The notes: generated by a model not told the origin, from the letters alone. Positions 1 through 7,199 are shown, counted from the first letter of the stretch. The stretch: 13,960 nt of DNA from an uncultured Clostridia bacterium (GCA_946409855.1 CAMJXZ010000047.1:1-13960); one strand, 5' to 3'. Translations and numbers: made by a program.

Positions 1-1176
1 CCGGTGCCCAAGTATCCGGCTGTTGGGGACCCGGTGCCCTGGGCGCGGAACGGCAGTTATCTTTCCGCCGGTTCCCTGCTGGGTCAGTCTGCCGCCCATG
101 AGGCGGGCGCTTTTTATATTCAGGAGCCTTCCGCCATGGCGGCCGCCGAGGCGCTGCGCCCGGCCCCTTCGGACACGGTGCTGGACCTGTGCGCCGCGCC
201 GGGCGGCAAGTCCACCCAGCTTTCGGACATGCTGACGGAAGGCACCCTGGTCGCTAACGAGATCCATCCCGCCCGCGCCAGGGTCCTATCCGCCAACCTG
301 GAGCGGATGGGCTGCTTTAACGCGATTGTCACCTGCGCTTCCCCGGAAAAGCTCGCGTCCCTCTGGCCCGAAACCTTCGACGCGATCCTGGTGGACGCGC
401 CCTGCTCGGGGGAGGGGATGTTCCGCAAGAATCCGGACGCCGTCCGGGAATGGCAGCCCGCTTCGCCGGAGGGCTGCGCCGCCCGGCAGAAGACGATCCT
501 GGAGTGCGCGGCCGGCATGCTGAAGCCCGGCGGCCGGCTGGCGTACAGCACCTGCACCTTCAACCGGACGGAAAACGACGACCAGATCCTGTCGTTCCTT
601 TCCCGCCATCCGGATTTTGAAACGCTCCCCTTCGCGCTGCCCGGGCTGACCCCGGCGCCGGAGGGGATGCTGCACCTGTGGCCGCACCGGGTCCGGGGAG
701 AAGGACATTTTGTCGCCCTGCTTCAAAAAAGGAAGGGGCCGGCGCGGGAGACGGCTGGCGCGCCTTTTCCAAAGCCGGACAGGGGCCTTCGCGCGGCGGC
801 GGAAGCGGCCTTGAGCCGGCTGATCACGGCGCCTCTTTCGCCGGACGGGCTGTTCGGGGACCTGCTGCTGCGCCTGCCGCCCTTTGTCCCGCCGCTGCGC
901 GGCGTTCAGGTGCTGCGGGCGGGGCTCTCCCTGGGCCGCTTCCGGGGAGATGTGTTCCTGCCGGACCATGCCCTGTCCCGGGCGGCCGCGGTGAGGACGG
1001 TCTTTCCTGTGCGTGCGGAAGAGGCGCTGCGCTATCTGCACGGGGAAACGCTGGATGCTCCGGATCCTTCGGTCCGCGGCTTCGGCGTGGTGTCCCTGGA
1101 CGGACTGCCGCTGGGCTGGGGCAAGGCGTCGGACGGCCAGATCAAGAACCATTATCCCAAAGGCCTGCGGAAATGA
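1..1176 (+). CDS. RsmF/YebU-type 16S rRNA (cytosine-5)-methyltransferase, 5' end cut by window
   Basis: This is an S-adenosylmethionine-dependent m5C methyltransferase of the NOL1/NOP2/Sun family, acting on rRNA in the cytoplasm. Counting from the GTG at position 4, the SAM-binding motif DLCAAPGGK lies at residues 61-69. Motif IV (DAPCSGEGMF) has its cysteine at 134, and motif VI (YSTCTFNRTEN) has the catalytic cysteine at 184. The C-terminal block with GWGK and KNHYPKGLR matches the extra domain of RsmF-type members rather than RsmB. The frame is open to the window edge, and the usual N-terminal 60-80 residues (with the RGLRVN-like segment) are missing. The gene therefore starts upstream, and the GTG at 4 is not a credible start. 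The exact target cytosine cannot be told from sequence. Family assignment is firm; the RsmF subtype is likely. Confidence 0.93.
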   Translation, partial: PVPKYPAVGDPVPWARNGSYLSAGSLLGQSAAHEAGAFYIQEPSAMAAAEALRPAPSDTVLDLCAAPGGKSTQLSDMLTEGTLVANEIHPARARVLSANLERMGCFNAIVTCASPEKLASLWPETFDAILVDAPCSGEGMFRKNPDAVREWQPASPEGCAARQKTILECAAGMLKPGGRLAYSTCTFNRTENDDQILSFLSRHPDFETLPFALPGLTPAPEGMLHLWPHRVRGEGHFVALLQKRKGPARETAGAPFPKPDRGLRAAAEAALSRLITAPLSPDGLFGDLLLRLPPFVPPLRGVQVLRAGLSLGRFRGDVFLPDHALSRAAAVRTVFPVRAEEALRYLHGETLDAPDPSVRGFGVVSLDGLPLGWGKASDGQIKNHYPKGLRK

Positions 1177-1270
1177 GCTGTTCCGGGCCGCTGAGGTCCG
1201 GAGGGTTGAACGTGCCGCCGGGCAAACGAGGCAAGGCACGCGGTCCGCTGCCCTGAAGGCCCGGAAATGT

Positions 1271-1302
1271 CACGTTTTTCTTGCGGCAGCAGAAAAAACG
1301 TG
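1271..1302. promoter_or_regulatory. Imperfect inverted repeat overlapping the candidate promoter of the FMN-type gene
   Basis: CACGTTTTT (1271-1279) is perfectly complementary to AAAAACGTG (1294-1302), and the pairing continues inward with single-base bulges to a GGCA loop. No T-run follows on either strand, so it does not look like an intrinsic terminator. The candidate -35 hexamer sits in the middle of the repeat and the -10 just after it, as expected for a repressor operator. No binding protein can be named. Confidence 0.4.
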
Positions 1303-1309
1303 GTATGCT
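1281..1309 (+). promoter_or_regulatory. Candidate SigA promoter for the 1426-4248 gene run
   Basis: TTGCGG (1281-1286) is followed after exactly 17 bp by TATGCT (1304-1309). This gives a predicted start near 1316 and a leader of about 110 nt. Four of six -35 bases and four of six -10 bases match consensus, and the spacing is ideal. It is the best candidate in the 249-bp gap between the methyltransferase gene and the next ORF. Confidence 0.5.
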
Positions 1310-1329
1310 GATAGATGCCGGTCCGGGTT

Positions 1330-1347
1330 CTTTCCGGCGCCGGAAAG
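1330..1347. repeat. 18-bp perfect palindrome in the leader of the FMN-type gene
   Basis: CTTTCCGGC (1330-1338) is followed directly by its exact reverse complement GCCGGAAAG (1339-1347). Flanking bases can extend the pairing with a G-T wobble. A T-run at 1375-1381 lies about 27 nt further on, so the leader could fold into a structured element, but no known riboswitch class is recognisable. Confidence 0.5.
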
Positions 1348-1425
1348 GAAAGCCGGCTGCCCGGGACGGAAGGTCTTTTTTCATCCAATGTGCATTCATC
1401 ATGAACGGATCAGGAGGAAATCACC

Positions 1426-1824
1426 ATGAGCAGACTGAACGATTTTCTGAGCAAAGCAGGCGTTTTCTATCTGGCGACCGCGGACGGCGACCAGCCGAAG
1501 GTCCGTCCCCTGGGCGCGCATATGGAGATGGACGGCAAGGTGGTTTTCGGCGTGGGGGATTTTAAGGACGTGTACCGCCAGCTTAAAAAGAACCCCAAAA
1601 CGGAGATCGTCGCCTGCGGGGAAAACGGACGCTGGCTGCGCTATACCGGTACCGCCGTCTTTGAGGAGGACCCAAAGTACGCCCAGGCCATGCTGGACGG
1701 CGCGCCGCAGCTCAAGGCCGTCTACAACGAACAGACCGGGCATAAAATGATGTGCTTCCATCTGGAACAGGCGTCGGCCGTCGTGATCCCCGTGATGGGC
1801 CAGGGCGAAAACATTCTGGACTGA
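1426..1824 (+). CDS. Pyridoxamine 5'-phosphate oxidase-like (FMN-binding split-barrel) family protein
   Basis: This small 132-aa cytoplasmic protein has the features of the PPOX/FMN-binding split barrel. Its N-terminal segment (residues 12-29) has the family pattern in which a strand ending in ATADGDQP is followed by VRPLG. A GNGRWLRYTGTA-type strand follows at about 66-77, and the helix at 83-99 precedes the last strands. Family members bind FMN, and some bind heme or F420. The substrate cannot be predicted, and PLP synthesis is unlikely because single-domain members of this kind usually lack PdxH residues. The start is set by AGGAGG at 1412-1417, 8 nt before the ATG. It is the first gene of a closely spaced run, ending 24 nt before the GH5 gene. 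A reductase or general detoxification role is possible but unproven. Confidence 0.8.
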   Translation: MSRLNDFLSKAGVFYLATADGDQPKVRPLGAHMEMDGKVVFGVGDFKDVYRQLKKNPKTEIVACGENGRWLRYTGTAVFEEDPKYAQAMLDGAPQLKAVYNEQTGHKMMCFHLEQASAVVIPVMGQGENILD

Positions 1825-1848
1825 CCGGAAGGACAGGGGGCGGAACGA

Positions 1849-2877
1849 ATGGAAAAGTGGACGGGTTTTGAGCACGGCGTCAACCTCGGCGGGTGGCTCA
1901 GCCAGTGCGATTACAGCCGGGAAAGGCTGGATCATTTTATCACCCGGGAAGATATCATGACCATCGCGTCCTGGGGGGCCGATCACGTCCGCCTGCCGGT
2001 GGATTACAACGTGGTGGAGGACGCGGCCGGCCAGCCGCTGGAGGAAGGCTTCGGGCGTATCGGCCGGGCGATTGGCTGGTGCAGGGAAGCGGGCCTCCGT
2101 CTGGTGCTGGACCTCCATAAGACCTTCGGCTTTTCCTTTGACGCGGGGGAAAACCAGCACGGCTTCTTTGAAAACGAGGCCTATCAGGAACGGTTCTGCC
2201 GCCTGTGGGAACGGTTTGCTTCCCGCTTTGCAAAAGACGGGGATATGCTGGCCTTCGAGCTGCTCAACGAGGTGACGGATCCTTCCTATTCAAAGACTTG
2301 GAACCGCGTCGCCGATGCCTGCATCCGCCGCATCCGGAAGCTCGCGCCCGATGTGCCCATCCTGGTGGGCAGCTACTGGAACAACAGCATCGACGCCCTG
2401 CCCGACCTGCTCCCGCCGCAGGATGAGCGTGTCATCTACAATTTCCACTGCTATGATCCCCTCGTTTTCACCCATCAGGGCGCCTACTGGGTCAGCGGGA
2501 TGGACCGTTCCTTCCGGCTTTCCGTCGGGCGGCCGCTGTCCGTGTTTCAGGCAGAGAACAGGCGCCTCGGCCTGCCCGGGACGGATATCTACGACGGGAT
2601 GGATCTGAGCAGGCCTCTGGACGCTTCGTACTTTAAGCGCCGGATGGCCAAGGCCGCCGCCGTCGCGCGGGAGCGGAACGCGCGCCTGTACTGCGGGGAA
2701 TACGGGGTCATCAACCTGGCCTCGCCGGAGGATACCGTCCGCTGGTACGAGGCGATTCACGAAGCTTTTGAGGAATACGGGATCGGCCGGGCCGCCTGGA
2801 GCTACAAACAGATGGATTTCGGCCTGACGGACGATCATCTGAAGGATGTGCTGCCGAGGCTCATCCGCCTGCTGTGA
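1849..2877 (+). CDS. Glycoside hydrolase family 5 (cellulase-like), intracellular
   Basis: This is a 342-aa single-domain (beta/alpha)8 retaining glycosidase. Signature residues are in the expected order: the GVNLGGWL opening (10-17), Arg48 in HVRLP, His90, the Asn140-Glu141 pair in LLNEV (acid/base), His200 and Tyr202 in FHCYD, Glu284 in YCGEYG (nucleophile), and Trp317 near the end. No signal peptide or anchor is present, so it should act in the cytoplasm on imported oligosaccharides or glycosides rather than on polymers outside the cell. It may be a beta-glucosidase/exoglucanase-like or beta-mannosidase-like GH5, since the subfamily decides specificity and cannot be fixed here. It lies 24 nt after the split-barrel gene and 31 nt before an isomerase-like gene, which supports a sugar-catabolic unit. 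A GGGGGCGGA-like ribosome site precedes the ATG. Confidence 0.92.
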   Translation: MEKWTGFEHGVNLGGWLSQCDYSRERLDHFITREDIMTIASWGADHVRLPVDYNVVEDAAGQPLEEGFGRIGRAIGWCREAGLRLVLDLHKTFGFSFDAGENQHGFFENEAYQERFCRLWERFASRFAKDGDMLAFELLNEVTDPSYSKTWNRVADACIRRIRKLAPDVPILVGSYWNNSIDALPDLLPPQDERVIYNFHCYDPLVFTHQGAYWVSGMDRSFRLSVGRPLSVFQAENRRLGLPGTDIYDGMDLSRPLDASYFKRRMAKAAAVARERNARLYCGEYGVINLASPEDTVRWYEAIHEAFEEYGIGRAAWSYKQMDFGLTDDHLKDVLPRLIRLL

Positions 2878-2897
2878 TCCGTCCCTTCCCGGACGCT

Positions 2898-2902
2898 GGA
2901 GG
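2898..2902 (+). promoter_or_regulatory. Ribosome binding site deciding the isomerase start
   Basis: GGAGG ends 6 nt before the ATG at 2909. The frame is open further upstream to 2846, but that stretch overlaps the end of the GH5 gene and encodes Cys/Arg-rich sequence unlike the family. The 2909 start is therefore preferred. Confidence 0.75.
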
Positions 2903-2908
2903 CACCGC

Positions 2909-3802
2909 ATGATCATTTCAACCGATAACGGCACCGTCCGGAACGCCCTGGGGGATATCGAAGCCCTCCGCCTGATCCGGGAGGCCGGGTTTGACGGCAT
3001 CGACTACACCTTCTACGGGATCGACCCGGAAGCGGATATCCTGGCGCTGCCCGACGCGGAACGGAAAGCTCTCGCCGGGGACGTCGCCGCCGCCGCCAAA
3101 GACCTGGGGCTCGTCTTTCCCCAGGCGCACGCGCCCTTCCGCTATCAGCTGACGGAAAGCAGGACGGACAAACACTACACGGACATTCTCCGCAGCTTCG
3201 AATTCTGCGCGCGGATCGGCTGCGGGCAGATGGTGATCCATACCCTGAAGCTCCCGCCGGGCACCGATGCGGAAACGGCGGACAGCGTGAATAAAGAATA
3301 CATGCGCTCCTTCCTGCCTTACGCGCGTGAATACGGCGTCAGGATCGGGGTGGAGAACCTGTTCGTCCGGGATGAAAAGCGGGGGTGTTTTCTTCCACAG
3401 CACGGCGACCCGCGCGCGATGAACGATTTTGTGGACGGTCTGAATGACCCGATGTTCACGGTTTGCTGCGACCTGGGCCACTGCGCGCTGACGGGGTGCG
3501 AGCCGGAAGCCTTCATCGCCGGGATGAGCCCGGACCGGCTGACGATGCTGCATGTGCAGGATCTCAATTACCGGGAAGACCAGCACCTGATCCCGTATGC
3601 CGGCAAACTGGACTGGGACGCCGTCACCGCGGCCCTTGCCGGAATCGGCTACCGTGGCGCTTTCAGCCTGGAAGTGCTGCGCTTTTACGAGGCATTTCCC
3701 AAAGCGCTTCTCCCGGACGCGCTACGTCTGGCCGCACGCGTGGCCAGGCACCTGGCGGACCGGGTGGAGGAACAATCCTTTCCGGAGGTTCATGACCGAT
3801 GA
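2909..3802 (+). CDS. Sugar phosphate isomerase/epimerase-like TIM barrel (xylose isomerase-like, AP endonuclease 2 family)
   Basis: This 297-aa protein belongs to the xylose isomerase-like TIM-barrel superfamily (IolE, IolH, Hyi, DTE relatives). Residues expected to bind the divalent metal fall at strand ends: Glu149 in GVEN, Asp188 with His191 in CDLGH, His215 in MLHVQD and Glu255 in SLEV. His74 and His111 lie in the usual substrate-side positions. The N terminus (MIISTDNGT, then the G-F-D-G-I-D motif at 27-32) is a typical first barrel strand. The reaction is probably a keto-sugar epimerisation or aldose-ketose isomerisation in the cytoplasm. The exact sugar is unknown. It follows the GH5 gene by 31 nt, so the two may act in sequence on the same glycoside. 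Its stop codon overlaps the start of the next gene (ATGA). Confidence 0.87.
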   Translation: MIISTDNGTVRNALGDIEALRLIREAGFDGIDYTFYGIDPEADILALPDAERKALAGDVAAAAKDLGLVFPQAHAPFRYQLTESRTDKHYTDILRSFEFCARIGCGQMVIHTLKLPPGTDAETADSVNKEYMRSFLPYAREYGVRIGVENLFVRDEKRGCFLPQHGDPRAMNDFVDGLNDPMFTVCCDLGHCALTGCEPEAFIAGMSPDRLTMLHVQDLNYREDQHLIPYAGKLDWDAVTAALAGIGYRGAFSLEVLRFYEAFPKALLPDALRLAARVARHLADRVEEQSFPEVHDR

Positions 3803-4248
3803 ATTACGATCATCAAAAGGAACTTGACGAAGCGATCGCCGCGGGGGAAAGGGCCCTCTCCAGCCTGGCCTCGGCGGAAAAATCCCTGGCCAGCGCGAAA
3901 AACTGGGGGCTTGTGGATCTGCTGGGGGGCGGCATGCTGACCACCTTTGTCAAGCGCTCCCGCATGCAGGAGGCCTCCCGTTACCTGGAAGAGGCCAGGG
4001 AGGATCTGCGTTCGTTTGCCAGTGAGCTCTCCGACGTGGAGATGCCGGACGGTTCGCTCCTGAACGGCAGCGATTTTCTGACCTTCGCCGATTATTTCTT
4101 TGACGGTTTTGTCGCCGATTTTCTGGTGCAGAGCCGGATCCAGGATACACGCCGCAAAATCGAGCAGACCGCCGTTTCCGTCCGCAAGATCGTGGACCGG
4201 CTCAAGAACGGGGAGAATCCGTCGGCGTCCCCGGACGGGCTTTCATAA
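3799..4248 (+). CDS. Uncharacterised helical protein with a Gly-rich LLGGG segment
   Basis: This is a 149-aa soluble protein that I do not recognise by name. It is almost entirely predicted alpha helix: a coiled-coil-like N terminus rich in Ala, Glu and Ser (5-34), then NWGLVDLLGGGMLTTF (35-50), which breaks the helix. A charged helix (51-78) follows, then a hydrophobic/aromatic stretch with FADYFFDGFVADFLV (95-109), and a last charged helix (112-139). There is no signal peptide or clear membrane span. The start overlaps the isomerase stop as ATGA, and GGAGG at 3784-3788 lies 10 nt upstream, so translation is likely coupled. The LLGGG-KRS pattern resembles conserved hypothetical proteins of Bacillota, but no function is known to me. 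It is probably a real gene, since its codon use matches its neighbours. Confidence 0.82.
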   Translation: MNYDHQKELDEAIAAGERALSSLASAEKSLASAKNWGLVDLLGGGMLTTFVKRSRMQEASRYLEEAREDLRSFASELSDVEMPDGSLLNGSDFLTFADYFFDGFVADFLVQSRIQDTRRKIEQTAVSVRKIVDRLKNGENPSASPDGLS

Positions 4249-4256
4249 AGGACCCG

Positions 4257-4280
4257 TCCGCCGGCGGCGGCGGATCATTT
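4257..4280 (+). terminator. Weak terminator-like hairpin after the helical protein gene
   Basis: TCCGCC (4257-4262) pairs with GGCGGA (4269-4274) around a GGCGGC loop, followed by TCATTTT. The stem is short and the T-run is only four or five bases, so it may slow or partly end transcription before cpsB. Confidence 0.3.
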
Positions 4281-4304
4281 TCACGGAAACGGGGATTTTC
4301 TTTC

Positions 4305-5018
4305 ATGTACGCGGACATACACAGTCATTTTGTCTACGGGGTGGACGACGGATGCAAGGACAGGGAAGCGATGGAGAAACTGCTGGCCGCGCTTCAGCAG
4401 GACGGGATCACCCGCCTGATTTCCACCGCCCACATCACCCCCGGGCAGAGGCATTTTCCGATGGAGGATTATCAGGCGCATTTCCGGGAGGCGGAGGAGA
4501 TCATCCGGGAGCGCGGATGGGATCTGTCCGTTTATACCGGCCACGAAATCCTGTATACGGACGCAGCGCCCCGGTACCTGCGGGAGGGGAAGGCCCTGCC
4601 CCTGGCCAACGGGGAATTTACCCTGGTGGAATTCATGCCCGGGGAAAAGTACGAACGGCTTCAGGAAGCGGCCCAGAAGCTCCGGAACGCCGGCTTTATT
4701 CCCGTGTTCGCCCACATCGAACGCTATGAGGCCATGAACAGCATCAAACATGTCCGGCAGATGCGGCACGAATTCGGCGTGCGCATCCAGGTGAACTGCC
4801 ATACCTTCGCGGACAGGCAGCCGTTTCTCCGCAGGCGCTGGCTGGGCCAGCTGATCAGGGAAGAGCTGCTGGATTATGTTTCCACCGATACCCACGATAT
4901 GCCGGGCCGGGACCCGTGCATGGAGAAATGCCATCAGACCCTGGAAAGGGAGTTCGGGCCCGAGGCGGCGGACGCCCTGTGCTGGTATGACGCGCAGGAG
5001 CTTTTTGAGAATACGTGA
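4305..5018 (+). CDS. PHP-type manganese-dependent protein-tyrosine phosphatase (CpsB/CapC/YwqE family)
   Basis: This 237-aa cytoplasmic phosphatase belongs to the PHP superfamily. It normally removes phosphate from the tyrosine cluster of bacterial tyrosine kinases (CpsD/YwqD) that control capsule or exopolysaccharide chain length. Metal ligands are visible: His6 and His8 in DIHSH, Asp14-Asp15 in GVDDG, His43 in TAHITPG, Glu81 in GHEI, His137 in AHIERY, and Asp195 with His197 in STDTHD. Arg140 is also in a conserved place. Length agrees with the family (about 240-260 aa). No tyrosine kinase or Wzz-like adaptor is in the window, so its substrate must be encoded elsewhere. The ribosome site is weak (GGGGA about 9 nt before ATG). 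The next gene is a nucleotide-sugar dehydratase, consistent with a polysaccharide locus. Confidence 0.93.
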   Translation: MYADIHSHFVYGVDDGCKDREAMEKLLAALQQDGITRLISTAHITPGQRHFPMEDYQAHFREAEEIIRERGWDLSVYTGHEILYTDAAPRYLREGKALPLANGEFTLVEFMPGEKYERLQEAAQKLRNAGFIPVFAHIERYEAMNSIKHVRQMRHEFGVRIQVNCHTFADRQPFLRRRWLGQLIREELLDYVSTDTHDMPGRDPCMEKCHQTLEREFGPEAADALCWYDAQELFENT

Positions 5019-5051
5019 TTTTTAAGCTTTTGAAAACGATTGATTTCCCGA

Positions 5052-5081
5052 TTGACGGCCGGGGCCGTACAATGATATGAT
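5052..5081 (+). promoter_or_regulatory. Likely SigA promoter of the nucleotide-sugar dehydratase gene
   Basis: TTGACG (5052-5057) and TATGAT (5076-5081) are separated by 18 bp. Each matches consensus at five of six positions. Predicted transcription starts near 5088, giving a leader of roughly 70 nt. A GC-rich palindrome, ACGGCC-GG-GGCCGT (5055-5068), overlaps the -35 and spacer and could be an operator. Confidence 0.6.
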
Positions 5082-5159
5082 ATAAAATGACCATTGGCCA
5101 TCTGGGAAAATTCTTTCCGTTTTTTACCGGTTTAACATTCCTGTGGGAGTTGATTATAA

Positions 5160-7136
5160 ATGAGTTCGAAGAAAAAGATGCAGCACTGGCGTTCCGTCGC
5201 GGCGTTCCTGCTGATTTGGGACGCGCTGACGGTCGTGCTCGCATATTTTCTTGCGATCTGGATCCGCTTTGACTGCAGCATTTCATCTTACCTGAACCAT
5301 CCGTACATTGTCAGGACGATGATGTGGTTTGCGCCGTTTTATGCGGCGATCTGCCTGGTCGTCTACTCCAGATGCCATTTGTACCGCAGCATCTGGCGTT
5401 TCGCCAGCTATGACGAGATGCTGCGCTGCATCCTGGCGACCGCCGTCACGACGGTGATCCATCATACCTGCGTCGCCATTTTGTACAGCGCGCTGGGCGG
5501 CCCGGGCCGGATGCCCATCAGTTATTTTGTGATGGGGCCGATCATCCAGTTTTTCTTCACCGTTTCCGTCCGCTTTTCCTACCGCATGATCCAGCTGCTG
5601 AAAGGCAAAACCTCCCGCAGCGGCAGCAGCAGGGAAATCATGCTGATCGGCGCCGGGTCGGCCGGCCAGATGATCCTCAGGGACATCAACCACACCAAAG
5701 AGAACGCGGAGCGGGTCGTCTGCATCATCGACGACAACCCGAACAAATGGAACCGCTATATCGACGGGGTGCCGATCGTCGGCGGCCGGGACGAGATCAT
5801 GAACGCGGTGCAGAAGTATAACATCAAGAAGATCTATCTGGCCATTCCCACCGCCACCGCCGAACAGAAAAGGGACATCCTGACGATCTGCAACGAAACC
5901 GGGTGCGAGCTCAAGTCGCTGCCCGGCATCTACCAGCTGGCGTCCGGCGAGGTCACCGTCAACAGGATGCGGAACGTCGCCCTGGAAGACCTGCTGGGCC
6001 GGGAGCCGATCCGGGCGGACATGTCCGAGGTGTTCGCGTTCATTCACGGGAAAACCGTGCTGGTGACCGGCGGCGGGGGGAGCATCGGCTCGGAGCTCTG
6101 CCGGCAGATCGCCGCCCACGAGCCCAGACAGCTGATCATTTTCGATATCTACGAAAACAACGCCTACGCCATCCAGCTGGAACTGAAGGAAAAGTATCCG
6201 GACCTGGATCTGGTGACGCTGATCGGTTCCGTGCGCGACAGCCGCAAGATGTTCGACCTGTTCGAGCAGTACCGCCCGCAGGTGGTCTATCACGCCGCGG
6301 CGCACAAGCACGTGCCCCTGATGGAGGACAGCCCCTGCGAAAGCATCAAGAACAACGCCCTGGGCACCTATAAGACCGCTTACGCCGCCATGCTGCACGG
6401 CTGCGAGCGCTTTGTTCTGATCAGCACCGACAAGGCGGTCAACCCCACCAACATCATGGGCGCGTCCAAGCGCCTGTGCGAGATGATCATCCAGACCTTT
6501 GACCGCAAGATCAAAGAGGGGAAGGCCGATGAGCTCCCGCAGCTGTTCACCCATGAAGGGGTGGAGAACGCCGACAAGGACGGCACCGGCGCCATCTTCC
6601 AGGACGTTCATACGGAATTTGTGGCGGTGCGCTTCGGCAACGTCCTGGGAAGCAACGGCTCCGTGATCCCGATTTTCCGCAAGCAGATCGAAAAGGGCGG
6701 CCCCGTCACCGTCACCCATCCGGACATCATCCGGTACTTCATGACCATTCCGGAGGCGGTCAGCCTGGTGATGCTGGCCGGCACCTACGCAAAGGGCGGA
6801 GAGATCTTCGTCCTGGATATGGGCAGCCCGGTCAAGATCGATACCTTGGCCCGGAACCTGATCCGCCTGAACGGATATAAGCCGGACGTGGATATTAAGA
6901 TCGTGTACACGGGGCTGCGGCCGGGCGAAAAGCTGTACGAGGAAAAGCTGATGGCGGAAGAAGGCCTTCAGAAGACGGATAACGACCTGATCCACATCGG
7001 CAAGCCCGTGGCGTTTGATACCGACCAGTTCCTGGCGCAGATGAACGACCTGATGATCAGCGCGTCCAAGAACAAGAAGGACATCAAGGAACGGGTGCAG
7101 GCCATCGTATCCACCTACCATCCGGCTGATAACTGA
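5160..7136 (+). CDS. Membrane-anchored nucleotide-sugar 4,6-dehydratase (CapD/WbpM/PglF/FlaA1 type)
   Basis: This 658-aa enzyme of polysaccharide or glycoprotein sugar synthesis most likely converts UDP-GlcNAc to the 4-keto-6-deoxy sugar at the inner face of the membrane. Four transmembrane segments lie at about 12-34, 52-70, 88-110 and 119-138. A Rossmann domain with GAGSAG (164-169) follows, then the extended SDR catalytic domain with TGGGGSIGS (303-311). STDKAVNPTN (422-431) leads into MGASK (433-437). As in long members of this family, the usual YxxxK tyrosine is replaced by Met, with Lys437 kept. GLRPGEKLYEE (586-596) is also typical. About 38 residues (447-484) are inserted before TEFVAVRFGNVLGS compared with the short forms I know. 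GGGAG lies 11 nt before the ATG. It has its own promoter-like sequence and a strong hairpin after it. Confidence 0.94.
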   Translation: MSSKKKMQHWRSVAAFLLIWDALTVVLAYFLAIWIRFDCSISSYLNHPYIVRTMMWFAPFYAAICLVVYSRCHLYRSIWRFASYDEMLRCILATAVTTVIHHTCVAILYSALGGPGRMPISYFVMGPIIQFFFTVSVRFSYRMIQLLKGKTSRSGSSREIMLIGAGSAGQMILRDINHTKENAERVVCIIDDNPNKWNRYIDGVPIVGGRDEIMNAVQKYNIKKIYLAIPTATAEQKRDILTICNETGCELKSLPGIYQLASGEVTVNRMRNVALEDLLGREPIRADMSEVFAFIHGKTVLVTGGGGSIGSELCRQIAAHEPRQLIIFDIYENNAYAIQLELKEKYPDLDLVTLIGSVRDSRKMFDLFEQYRPQVVYHAAAHKHVPLMEDSPCESIKNNALGTYKTAYAAMLHGCERFVLISTDKAVNPTNIMGASKRLCEMIIQTFDRKIKEGKADELPQLFTHEGVENADKDGTGAIFQDVHTEFVAVRFGNVLGSNGSVIPIFRKQIEKGGPVTVTHPDIIRYFMTIPEAVSLVMLAGTYAKGGEIFVLDMGSPVKIDTLARNLIRLNGYKPDVDIKIVYTGLRPGEKLYEEKLMAEEGLQKTDNDLIHIGKPVAFDTDQFLAQMNDLMISASKNKKDIKERVQAIVSTYHPADN

Positions 7137-7153
7137 TGTACCGTCTTTCGGCC

Positions 7154-7199
7154 GGCGGTCCGGCCGGGGGCGCGTTTCGCCGGCCGGTCGCCTGTTTTT
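7154..7199 (+). terminator. Probable intrinsic terminator after the dehydratase gene
   Basis: A very GC-rich stem can form between 7154-7173 and 7178-7192. Its outer arms are GGCG/CGCC, its inner arms CCGGCC/GGCCGG, and its loop CGTTT-like, with one or two bulges. It is followed by TGTTTTT (7193-7199). The T-run is short (five), so read-through into the downstream paralog cluster is possible. No promoter is apparent between here and 7242. Confidence 0.6.

Noticed and set aside
1271..1302. Hairpin as a terminator of the RsmF-type gene
   Set aside because: No T-run follows the stem on either strand, so operator or chance are better explanations.
2846..2908. Upstream extension of the isomerase frame by 21 codons
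   Set aside because: It overlaps the GH5 3' end, encodes Cys/Arg-rich sequence unlike the family, and a good GGAGG site supports the start at 2909.
3792..3827. ATG just before the helical protein gene in another frame
   Set aside because: It ends after 11 codons, while the ATG at 3799 opens a 149-codon frame.
5040..5073. Alternative promoter TTGATT with TACAAT upstream of the dehydratase gene
   Set aside because: The spacer would be 22 bp. TTGACG/TATGAT with 18 bp fits better.
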